Below are positions 23,335 through 31,600 of a stretch of DNA of 41,270 bases, piece by piece. Made by a program: the position numbers and the translations under genes. The notes beneath the pieces are model-generated. The model saw only the letters and a program-made list of their open reading frames with translations, did no database searches and was not told where the DNA came from. The stretch is from the NCBI GenBank assembly GCA_027019065.1, contig JALUXH010000199.1, forward strand, positions 1 to 41,270, given 5' to 3'. Position 1 is the stretch's first letter. Each line of letters starts with the position of its first letter. Origin of the DNA: Anaerolineales bacterium (GTDB lineage: Bacteria > Chloroflexota > Anaerolineae > Anaerolineales > DRMV01).

Positions 23335-23480
23335 GGTGATTACCCAGATCTCTCCCCACCCCCGCCCCGCCGGGGCCTCCCCCTCCCCTCCCTTTGTAAG
23401 GGAGGGGAGGGGGAAAAGCCGCCGCAGGCGGCTTGGGGGAGGGGTGAGATCACCCTTCTTCCGAGTTTTGGGTAATCACC
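23335..23480. mobile_element. MITE-like element with 12-bp perfect inverted ends and a central hairpin
   Basis: GGTGATTACCCA (23335-23346) and TGGGTAATCACC (23469-23480) are perfect inverted copies bounding 146 bases. Inside are two 16-base perfect arms (23379-23394 and 23398-23413) around a 3-base loop, and a second GCCGCC/GGCGGC stem. GATCTC and GAGATC near the ends add to the symmetry. The core resembles those at 9271-9362 and 13171-13217. There is no transposase. The remaining bases between 23253 and 23557 hold the two promoters. Confidence 0.55.
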
Positions 23481-23494
23481 AGCCCAAAAAGGGG

Positions 23495-23523
23495 TTGCTT
23501 TTTGAAGGATTCTAATTTATAAT
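23495..23523 (+). promoter_or_regulatory. promoter of the fur-type regulator and metal ATPase operon
   Basis: TTGCTT (23495-23500) and a perfect TATAAT (23518-23523) are 17 bases apart. The AT-rich sequence TTCTAATTTATAATT over the -10 is loosely like a Fur/PerR box, which would allow autoregulation; the symmetry is weak. Confidence 0.65.
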
Positions 23524-23557
23524 TGCTCTAACCTTGATAGAATTACAAGGAAAAGCC

Positions 23558-24022
23558 ATGAACCTTTCTCCTCCCACCACAGAAGTTCCCGAAGAGCGCC
23601 TGATTGAAGCGCTGCGCGAGGCCGGCCTGCGGCTCACGCCGCAGCGGCTGGCCATCTGCCGCTACCTGGCAGGCAGCCACACCCACCCCACCCCGCAGGA
23701 AATCTACCGCGCCCTGAAGCCGGAATACCCCTCACTCAGCCTTGCCACCGTTTACAACACCCTCAGCGCGCTGGTAGAACTGGGCGCCATCCACGCCCTC
23801 GGCGATGCCGGCGACGACACCACCCACTACGACGCCGACACGGCGCCGCACATCAACCTGGTGTGCGTCCGCTGCCACCGCATCTTTGACCTTCCTCACC
23901 AGGCCGTCGCCGAACTGGAACAGGAGGCCGCCGAACACACCGGCTTCCGCATCTTTGGCGCGCGTGTCGTTTACTACGGCCTTTGCCCAGACTGCCAGCG
24001 AGCCGAAGCAAAAGAGCCATGA
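23558..24022 (+). CDS. Fur/PerR-family metal-responsive repressor
   Basis: The protein has 154 residues from ATG 23558 (AAGGAAAA site); an earlier in-frame start at 23534 lies only a few bases beyond the predicted transcription start and is rejected. The N-terminal winged helix is GLRLTPQRLAICRYLAGSHTHPTPQEIYRAL and LSLATVYNTLSALVELGAI. The dimer domain has the H-Y-D-A-D...PHINLVC stretch with metal ligands. Two CxxC pairs, CVRC and CPDC, form the structural zinc site. The pattern fits PerR or Fur. It overlaps the start of the metal ATPase gene by 4 bases (ATGA), so it most likely senses the metal that the pump exports. Confidence 0.9.
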   Translation: MNLSPPTTEVPEERLIEALREAGLRLTPQRLAICRYLAGSHTHPTPQEIYRALKPEYPSLSLATVYNTLSALVELGAIHALGDAGDDTTHYDADTAPHINLVCVRCHRIFDLPHQAVAELEQEAAEHTGFRIFGARVVYYGLCPDCQRAEAKEP

Positions 24023-26316
24023 GCACCCACGAACACCCCGACGAATTCCCCCGCGGGCGCTGCACCGACGTCGTCGGCGATACCCTCATCGGCTACGACG
24101 GTGTGCTGGAAACCCGGCTGGACTACGACCGCGCCCGCCTGCAAATCACCTACGACCCGCGCCGGCTGGAAGACGCCCAGGCCCGGCAAATCGCGCAGGA
24201 AGCCGCCCATCACGCCTGGGAACGCGTCCAACATTGCCCTCTGGCAGGCACCGCCTCTTGCAACGACTGCGCCGCGCGCCTGACCCACGACCTGACCCGC
24301 TTTTTCGGCCAGCCCCCCAAAGTGGTGCTTCAGGACGGCACGCTGGTGGCCCGCCTGCCCCGCCGCGCCCCTTTGCAGGCCACAGCCGAAGCAGCCATCA
24401 CCCGGCCCCCGCGAAAAGCAGCCCGCCCCCGCTGGAACAAACTCACCTGGGAAACCCTGCTGACCGTCACCACGCTGGCCGCGCTGCTGGGGGCGCTGGC
24501 AGCCGCCCGCCTGGCCGCCCCGCCGTGGGTTTCCACCGCGCTTTTCGTGCTCGCTTACGCTGCGGGCGGCTATTTCGGCTTCGTGGACGGCGTTGAACTG
24601 CTGCTCACCGAGCGGGAAATAGACGTGGATTTGCTGATGGTCGTGGCCGCCTTGGGAGCAGCCCTTGTGGGCCAGCCTGCCGACGGTGCAGTGCTGCTCT
24701 TCCTCTTCTCGCTGTCCAACACCCTTCAATCCTATGCCCTGGGGCGCACCCGCCGCGCCATTGCAAGCCTGATGGATTTGCGCCCCCCCACCGCCACCGT
24801 CCAAACCGAAAACGGCTGGGAAACCCTGCCCGTCGAGCGGCTGCGCCTCGGCGATGTGGTGATGGTGCGGCCGGGCGAGCGCTTCCCGATTGACGGCGAA
24901 GTGGTGGCCGGCAAAACCGAAGTGGACCAATCGCCCATCACCGGCGAATCGGTGCCCGTGTTCAAAGAACCCGGCGACAAGGTGTTTGCCGCCACCGTCA
25001 ACACCACAGGCACTGTTGAAGTGCGCGTGACCCACCTGGCACAGGAATCCACCCTCGCGAAAATTGTGCAACTGGTGGAAGAAGCGCAGGAAGCCAAAGC
25101 CAAAACCCAGCGCGCGCTGGAAACCTTTGAGCGCCGCTATGCCAAATTCGTGCTTGGCGGCGCGGCTTTACTGGCCGTTGTGCCGCCCCTCGCGTTCCAC
25201 ACCCCTTTCAGCCCCGCCTTCTACCGCGCCATGACCTGGCTGGTGGTGGCTTCCCCCTGCGCGCTGGTGATTTCCACCCCGGCGACCATTCTCTCGGCCA
25301 TTGCCAACGGGGCGCGCAAAGGCGTGCTCTTCAAAGGCGGCGCGCACCTGGAACGCACCGCGGCGCTGGAAGTGGTGGCCTTCGACAAAACCGGCACGCT
25401 CACCGTGGGCGAGCCGCAAGTGCAGGGCGTGTATCCTGCTGAAGGTATAGACGAAAACGACCTGCTGCGCCTGGTGGCCGCTCTGGAAGCCCGCTCTGAA
25501 CACCCCATTGCCCGCGCCCTCACCCACGCCGCCCGGGCGCGCGGCCTGGAAATCCCCCCCTCCGCCGATTTCCGGGCGGTCATCGGGCAGGGCGTGCAGG
25601 GCACGGTAGATGGCGCGCCCCTCTGGGTCGGCAACGCACGCATGTTCCACGAGCGCGCCATCTCCCTGCCCGCCCCCCTGCGCGAACAGGCCTCAGCCCT
25701 GGAAGCCGGCGGGCAAACCGTCGTCATCGCCTACCGCCCCGCCGAAAAGCGCTGGCTGGGCCTGGTGGCGGTGGCCGACACCTTGCGCCCCGAAGCCGCC
25801 GAAGTAGTCCGGAAACTGCACGCCTTAGGCGTCCGGCATGTGGTCATGCTCACGGGCGATAACGAACCGGTGGCCGCGGCCATTGCGGCCAAAGTGGGCG
25901 TGGACGAATTCCATGCCGAACTGCTGCCCAAAGACAAAGTGCGGGTGTTAAAACACCTGCAAAAGCAGTACGGCGCCGTGGCCATGGTCGGCGACGGCGT
26001 CAACGACGCCCCCGCGCTGGCACTGGCCGATGTGGGCATCGCGATGGGCGGCGCAGGCACCGATGTGGCCCTGGAAACCGCCGACGTGGTGCTCATGGCC
26101 GATAACCTCCACCATCTGCCTTACGCCATCGGGCTGGCGCGCAAAGCCCGCCGCGTGGTGTGGCAAAACCTCACCTTCGCGATGGGCGTCATCGTTTTCC
26201 TGGTGGCCTCGGCTTTCGGCGCCGGGCTTACCCTGCCGTGGGGCGTGGTCGGCCACGAAGGCAGCACCGTGCTCGTGGTGCTCAACGGCCTGCGGCTGCT
26301 GGGCTACCGCGGCTAA
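24019..26316 (+). CDS. P1B-4-type heavy-metal efflux ATPase (Fe/Co/Zn group)
   Basis: The protein has 765 residues from ATG 24019. A cytosolic N-terminal region of about 130 residues looks like a heavy-metal-associated fold but lacks the GMTCxxC motif; it has RCTDVVG and later CPLAGTASCNDCAARL. The membrane region has the S412-P-C414 metal motif in TM4, which marks subgroup P1B-4. D456 in DKTGTLT is the phosphorylated aspartate, with TGES, HPIA and GDGVNDAPALA also present. H746-EGST near the end completes the P1B-4 pattern. Known: members such as PfeT, CoaT and CtpD export Fe(II), Co(II) or Zn(II), and PfeT is PerR-regulated. With a Fur/PerR gene coupled upstream, ferrous-iron export is the best guess. 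Confidence 0.9.
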   Translation: MSTHEHPDEFPRGRCTDVVGDTLIGYDGVLETRLDYDRARLQITYDPRRLEDAQARQIAQEAAHHAWERVQHCPLAGTASCNDCAARLTHDLTRFFGQPPKVVLQDGTLVARLPRRAPLQATAEAAITRPPRKAARPRWNKLTWETLLTVTTLAALLGALAAARLAAPPWVSTALFVLAYAAGGYFGFVDGVELLLTEREIDVDLLMVVAALGAALVGQPADGAVLLFLFSLSNTLQSYALGRTRRAIASLMDLRPPTATVQTENGWETLPVERLRLGDVVMVRPGERFPIDGEVVAGKTEVDQSPITGESVPVFKEPGDKVFAATVNTTGTVEVRVTHLAQESTLAKIVQLVEEAQEAKAKTQRALETFERRYAKFVLGGAALLAVVPPLAFHTPFSPAFYRAMTWLVVASPCALVISTPATILSAIANGARKGVLFKGGAHLERTAALEVVAFDKTGTLTVGEPQVQGVYPAEGIDENDLLRLVAALEARSEHPIARALTHAARARGLEIPPSADFRAVIGQGVQGTVDGAPLWVGNARMFHERAISLPAPLREQASALEAGGQTVVIAYRPAEKRWLGLVAVADTLRPEAAEVVRKLHALGVRHVVMLTGDNEPVAAAIAAKVGVDEFHAELLPKDKVRVLKHLQKQYGAVAMVGDGVNDAPALALADVGIAMGGAGTDVALETADVVLMADNLHHLPYAIGLARKARRVVWQNLTFAMGVIVFLVASAFGAGLTLPWGVVGHEGSTVLVVLNGLRLLGYRG

Positions 26317-26349
26317 ACGCCCCGGCCGCCCCCACAAGCCCAAAAACCC

Positions 26350-26392
26350 GCCCCATCGGTGCCTGTTGGCGCAACCGATGGGGCTTTTCTTT
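26350..26392. terminator. bidirectional intrinsic terminator
   Basis: An 11-bp stem (GCCCCATCGGT at 26350-26360 and its complement at 26374-26384) is followed by TTTTCTTT on the plus strand. On the minus strand it is followed by a T5 tract. It separates the metal ATPase from the convergent esterase gene. Confidence 0.88.
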
Positions 26393-26437
26393 GCCAAGAC
26401 CGATAAAGAGAAACGGCGCGGCGCGCAAAGGGCGGCC

Positions 26438-27463
26438 TTATCGGCCTTCGGTTTTCCACGGAGCCACATACCACCGAAGATAGGCTTCCACATGGCGGCT
26501 CCAATAGGCTTCGTTGTGCCGGCCGACGTTGAAATGCCACTCGTGGGGGATGCCTTCCTTCGTCAACACCCCTTCAAACCAGCGCGCCGATTCGGTAATC
26601 TGGTGCTGGTCGGCATCGCCGATATCCAGGTAAATGCGCGGCCACTTGCCCGGCGGGATGCCCTGCAGCCAGGCACGAATGTGCGGCACGTCTTCCCAGA
26701 AGACCGGCGGGCTGTGGCCGCCAATGCTGCCGAACAGTTCCCAATGGGAAAGCCCCAGGTGAATGGCCCACGATGCCCCGCGGGAAAGCCCCCCGATGGC
26801 GCGGTCGCGGCGGTCGTTGCGGGTACGGAAGTGAGCCTCCACCCACGGCATGAGCACTTGCAGAAAAGTTTCATCCCAGCCGGTGTTGCGGGGCTGCTCC
26901 CATGAGCGCTCGCCGGGCATCACGATGATAAAAGGTGGCGCTTCTCCCGCGGCGATCAGGCGGTCGGCCGCGGCAGGCGCGCCCAGCCGCGCCCATTGCG
27001 TCTGGTCAAAATTTTGGCCGTGGATGAGATAAAGCACAGGGTAACGGCGGTCGGGCTGCTGCTCGTAGCACGGCGGCAGGTAAACCAGCACCGGCATTTT
27101 GTAGGTCAGGTAGCGGGAAGGCAGGGCGGCGCGGACCAGGTTCCCGCCGGCGCGCAAACAGGCGGCGGCAGGCGGCGTGGCGGTGAAGGCTGGCGCGGGC
27201 GAGAGGGCAGCGGTGGCCGCAAGGGGGGAAGGCGTTGGCAGCGGCAAAGGCGTTGCCGACGCCGCGGGGGAAACCGTCTGCGCCGGCGTCGGCGGCAACC
27301 AGGGTGTGGCCGTGCCGCGGCGCGGCGCCGCCGCGCACCCGCCCCACAAGAAAAGCCCGACGAGGAGTAACCACCATCGGGCCAATGCCGGGCGAGCCCC
27401 CCCGGCAACCTGCCGAAGCCGCGCCGGAGGCTGTTTTCCCCTTAGCGCACGCGCCGTTTCCAT
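26438..27463 (-). CDS. Secreted or lipid-anchored esterase (esterase D/PF00756 family)
   Basis: The protein has 341 residues from ATG 27463 (AAAGAAG site), overlapping the preceding gene by 22 bases. A basic n-region, a hydrophobic segment and the lipobox-like LFLWGGC (C43) suggest export and lipidation. A Pro/Thr/Ala linker of about 60 residues follows. The alpha/beta hydrolase domain starts RYLTYKMPVLVYLPPCYEQ, has YPVLYLIHGQNFDQTQW, the nucleophile elbow GGLSRGAS, the acid in DIGDADQ, and the base in VGRHNEAYW. Family members hydrolyse esters on polysaccharides, siderophores or lipids. The substrate is unknown. It is the last gene of the minus-strand cluster. Confidence 0.85.
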   Translation of the reverse strand: METARALRGKQPPARLRQVAGGARPALARWWLLLVGLFLWGGCAAAPRRGTATPWLPPTPAQTVSPAASATPLPLPTPSPLAATAALSPAPAFTATPPAAACLRAGGNLVRAALPSRYLTYKMPVLVYLPPCYEQQPDRRYPVLYLIHGQNFDQTQWARLGAPAAADRLIAAGEAPPFIIVMPGERSWEQPRNTGWDETFLQVLMPWVEAHFRTRNDRRDRAIGGLSRGASWAIHLGLSHWELFGSIGGHSPPVFWEDVPHIRAWLQGIPPGKWPRIYLDIGDADQHQITESARWFEGVLTKEGIPHEWHFNVGRHNEAYWSRHVEAYLRWYVAPWKTEGR

Positions 27464-28230
27464 TCTTCTTTCAATTGCAATTGCTTTGGGCTGACGCCCG
27501 ATTCCAGCAGCAGGAAATCGGACATCAGGCGATTGAACTTGCTGGGTTCGTCCAGCATGGGAAAATGCCCCGATTTTTCAAAGACGATCTGGTGCATGTT
27601 GGCCGGCAGGCGGGCGAGGGTCTCTTCGGCCGGCAGGCCGATAAGGGGGTCGTTGCGGCCGTGCACCAGCAGGCACGGCGCTTCCACCCGCAAAACTTCG
27701 GCCAGCAAATCGGCTGCCCGGATTTCGGCCAGCGAGGTCGTGATGGCGGCCGGGTCGGTTTTCGGGGCTTCCTTGCGGGCGGTTTCCGTTGAAAGGGTAG
27801 GGGTGAGCAGCCAGGAAGCCAGGCGCTCCGGCGGTTCGCTTTGCAGCCGGGGGTGAATGGCTTCCACGGTGCTCGGCATCGCGATCATGGCCATGCGGTC
27901 TACGGCCAGCGGGTATTGCAGCGCAAAGAACAGGCCTACCACCGCGCCCAGGCCGTGGCCGATGAGCGCGACTTTCCCGATGCCCATTTCTTCCAGGAAG
28001 GCCGCCAGCAGGTGAATCTGTGCGGCGAGGGTGTAATGTTCGGGGTGCTTGTCGCTGTCGCCAAAGCCCCACAAATCCAGCGCATAGGCGCGATAGCGCT
28101 GGGAAGCGCCCTGCATCGCCGGCACCCAATAGCGCCACGAACCGACCCACCCGTGCAGGAAGAGCACGGGGCGGCCGCGTCCCAAAACTTCGTAATGCAC
28201 GATATGGTCTTTGATAATAATGGCGCTCAT
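27442..28230 (-). CDS. Alpha/beta hydrolase-fold protein lacking the nucleophile serine
   Basis: The protein has 262 residues from ATG 28230 (AAGGTGG site). It has the full fold: oxyanion region LFLHGWVGSWRYW, YALDLWGFGDSD, acid HGRNDP, and histidine KSGHFPMLDEP. At the elbow, however, it reads G91-H-G93-L-G95, so the serine expected at 93 is glycine (codon GGC). The paralogue at 39603-40418 has S93 at the same residue number. It is therefore probably not a normal esterase; it could be a binding or sensor protein, or use another mechanism. It follows the single-domain response regulator by 30 bases. Confidence 0.85.
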   Translation of the reverse strand: MSAIIIKDHIVHYEVLGRGRPVLFLHGWVGSWRYWVPAMQGASQRYRAYALDLWGFGDSDKHPEHYTLAAQIHLLAAFLEEMGIGKVALIGHGLGAVVGLFFALQYPLAVDRMAMIAMPSTVEAIHPRLQSEPPERLASWLLTPTLSTETARKEAPKTDPAAITTSLAEIRAADLLAEVLRVEAPCLLVHGRNDPLIGLPAEETLARLPANMHQIVFEKSGHFPMLDEPSKFNRLMSDFLLLESGVSPKQLQLKEEWKRRVR

Positions 28231-28260
28231 GGGGCCACCTTCGGACGGATGAGGAAAGGG

Positions 28261-28638
28261 TCAGCCGCGGCCAACCTGTTGCAGCAGTTCGGCCACGCGG
28301 GCCGTCAACTGATCCGGAGAAAACGGCTTCAGGATGTAATCCACCGCTCCGGCGGCAAGGCCTTCCTTGACCTCGCTTTCCTGCCCTTTGGCCGAGAGAA
28401 ACACCACGGGAATGTCTTTCGTGGCCTCATCGGCTTTCAACTGGCGGCAGGCTTCATAACCGGTCAGGCGCGGCATCCGGACGTCCATCAGCACAATATC
28501 GGGCAATTCGCGGCGCACGGCCTCCACGGCTTCGGCGCCGTTGGCCGTGGGCACCACTTCGTGCCCTGCAAATTGCAGCGTGAAGGTAATCAGGTCGCGG
28601 ATGTCGCGTTCATCTTCGGCAATGACAATTTTTGCCAT
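28261..28638 (-). CDS. Single-domain response regulator (CheY-like)
   Basis: The protein has 125 residues and is only a receiver domain: acidic pocket AEDERD, phospho-acceptor D52 in IVLMDVRMP, the conserved Ser in FLSAKG, and K in LKPFSPDQL. It has no output domain. It starts 3 bases after the stop of the giant histidine kinase (GGAGAG site), so it is the likely phosphate acceptor of that kinase, passing the signal by protein contact. Confidence 0.93.
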   Translation of the reverse strand: MAKIVIAEDERDIRDLITFTLQFAGHEVVPTANGAEAVEAVRRELPDIVLMDVRMPRLTGYEACRQLKADEATKDIPVVFLSAKGQESEVKEGLAAGAVDYILKPFSPDQLTARVAELLQQVGRG

Positions 28639-28641
28639 GGC

Positions 28642-31600
28642 TCATGCCTCTCCAGCAGAATCTTCAAGTTCGGGGGGTAAAACGGGCAGCGTGAACGAGA
28701 AGGTGCTTCCCTCGCCGGGCACGCCGCTGCTTTCCAGCCAGATGCGCCCGCCGTGCATCTCTACCAACGTCCGCACGATAGACAGCCCCAGGCCGGTTCC
28801 GGCAGAGGCCATCACCAGCGGGTTTTCGCCGCGGTAGAAGCGTTCAAAGACCCGCGGCTGCTCTTCCGGCGGAATGCCGATGCCTGTATCCTGCACATCC
28901 ACCTGCACGGCGTCGCCGGCGCGCCGCGCCCGCACCACCACCCGGCCGCCTTCCGGCGTGTAGCGGTAGGCGTTTTCCACCAGGTTTTCGGCAATTTGCC
29001 GCACGCGTTCACGGTCGCCGTAGACCGGCGGCAGATCGGCGGGGATTTCCGCGCTGAAGGTCATGCTGCGGCCTTCCTCTTTTGCCACCCGCGCCTGCTC
29101 GGCAACGACCTCCTGAAGCAGGGCGGCCAGATCCACCGCTTCCAGCGCCAGCGAAATGCGCCCGGCCTCAATGCGGGAGATATCCAGCAGGTCGCCGACA
29201 AGCAGGTTAAGGCGCTCGGTGTTGCTTTTGACGGTTTCCAGGAATTTCTGCTGCTGGTCGGTGAGCGGCCCGGCCGCGCCCATCAGCAGAATGTCCACAT
29301 AGCCTTTGATGGCGGTCATGGGGGTTCGCAGTTCGTGGGAAACCGTGGCCACGAATTCCGATTTCAGGCGGTCGACTTCCACCTGGTGGGTAATGTCGCG
29401 AAACACCGACACCGTGCCCAGGAAATCTTTGCGGTAGAACACCGGCGCCAGGTGAACGGAAACCACGCGCCCGTCTTCCAGTTCCAGACGCTCTTCGTAG
29501 GCCACTTCCTGATCGCGGTAGCCTTCCGGTTCGGCAGACCAGTGGTGGATGGTTTCCATCCATTGGCGGCCTTCGCGGCCGAAAAGGCCCACGAAGTGTT
29601 CCAGCGGGCGGTTGAGGGCCTGCCCGGCGGGCAGGCCGAGGATGCGCTCGGCGGAAGAGTTGAAAAGGGTGATGACGCCTTTTCGGTCGGTCACGAGGAC
29701 GCCGTCGGCAATGGCTTCCAGAATGGCGCGGGCGCGGCTGGCTTCCACTTCCTGCTGGCGGAGCAGGCCGCCCAGCCGTTCGGCCTGTTCCCGAATCAGG
29801 TTGAAGAGTTCGGCATTGTTGATGGCCACGGCCACCTGGCGGGCGGTCGCAGAGGCCAGGTCAAGGTGGTAGTCGGTGAAGTGATGGGGCTGCGAGTGGA
29901 AGAGCAGCAGGGCGCCGAGCACATCCTGCGCCACTACCAGCGGCACGCCGATGACACTGCGGTGGGAAATCGGCAGCCCGTGGTCTTTTTTGCGCCAGCG
30001 GGGGTCTTTTTGCAGGTCGGGCACCAGCACGGCCTGGTTGTGGGCGATGATCCACCCGGCGAAAGAATCGGTGGCGGAAATATCGGTCGGGCGGCCGCCG
30101 AGGGGCGGCTGTTCGGCATAGCCCCGCCCGGCGCGCAGAAACAGCGTGGGGGCGTCGGGGCGTTTGAGCAGAATGCTGCTTTGCTCGGCGCTCAGGGCGT
30201 CGTTGAGCAGGTCAAGGGTGCGGTTGAGCACCTGGTCAAGGTCAAGGCTGGCCGAAAGTTCGGTGATGATGCGCAGCAAGGTTTGGGCGCGGTGGTGTTC
30301 CTGCTGCAGCCGGCGGGTGCGGTCGGCCACTCGGGCTTCCAGTTCTTCGGTAAAGCGGCGGCTGGCGGCGTAAAGGCGGGCGTTTTGGAGGGCGACGGCG
30401 GCCTGTTTGGCAAGCGTTTGGACGAGTTCAATTTCATCGCCGGTGAGGGACGCTTTTTCGGGCAGGTGGATGAACAGCGTTCCGAAGAGGGTTTGTCCGG
30501 CCGGAAGCGGCACGACGGTGACTTTGGGGGCGCGTGCAGCCAGGAAGGCTTCCAGCGGCTGCAAAAGCGGCTCGGTGTGCACGTCGGCATCGGCCAGCAC
30601 GCCCAGGCTTTCGGCAAGATGGGCAAAAACGGGCGCAAAGGGCAGTGTTTGGGGCAGGGGCTGCTCTTTTGGGGCGGGGGCTGTGGCCAGCAGGGTGGGG
30701 GTTTCGTCTTCCAGCAGCACAAAGGAAACCGCGCGGTTGCCCAGCGCCTCGTGCAGGCGGCGGGTGGTGTATTCGGCAATGTAAGCCGGGTCGAGCGATG
30801 CGGAAAGTTCGGCGGTCACTTCATAAACCAGCGCCAGACGGCGGGTGCGGTGGTCAAGTTCTTCGGCGTGGCGGCGCACTTCTTCGTAAAGGCGGGCGTT
30901 GCCCAGCGCGGCCGCGGCCTGCCCGGCAAAGGTTTCGGCCGTTTCAACCCAATCGCGGGTGAAGAAACCCGGTTCTTGCTTTTCAAGGGCAATCACGCCC
31001 AGCACTTCGTCTTTGAACCGCAGGGGCAGCCCCAGCCAGGAGCGGTTGGGCACGGCTTCCGGCGCCGGAAAGCGGTCGTCGGCGTGGGTGTCTTCCACAA
31101 CCAGCGCCTGACCTGAATCCAGCATTTCCTGGAAGAGGCGGCTGTCTTCCACGGCAATGGTGATGCCGAGCAGTTCTTCGGCGTTGGGGAAGCCGCGGGC
31201 GTCGCGCACCTGCAGCCGGTTGCCTTCCCGCAGCCAAAGGGTGCCGCCGTCGTAGGGCAGCACGGCAGCCAGGTGTTCAAGCAGCGAGGTTTCCACTTCT
31301 TCCAGCGAAAGGCTGCGCGCCACCAGGCCCGACGAGGCGCCGGCGAGGGCGTGCAGTTGCGAGGCGCGCCGCTCGGCCGTGCGCAGCAGGCGGGCGTTTT
31401 CCAGGGTGAGGGCCGTTTGCCCGGCCAGCGACACCACCAGCGACTGGTCTTCGCGGGTGAAGGCCGCCGTGGTGTTGAAGTTATCTAACACAATCACGCC
31501 CAGGGGGCGCTCGCCGGCGCGGATCGGCACCATCATGCTGGAAACCGGGATGCGGTCGGCCGTGGCGCGGCGGTAAGCGGTCAGGGCGTCTGATGCCAGC

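Noticed and set aside
28753-31116. A long open frame opposite the giant kinase gene, and similar ones at 33658-35517 and 10012-11412
   Set aside because: They mirror real genes in GC-rich DNA, have His/Gln/Gly-biased composition without domains, and lack ribosome sites.
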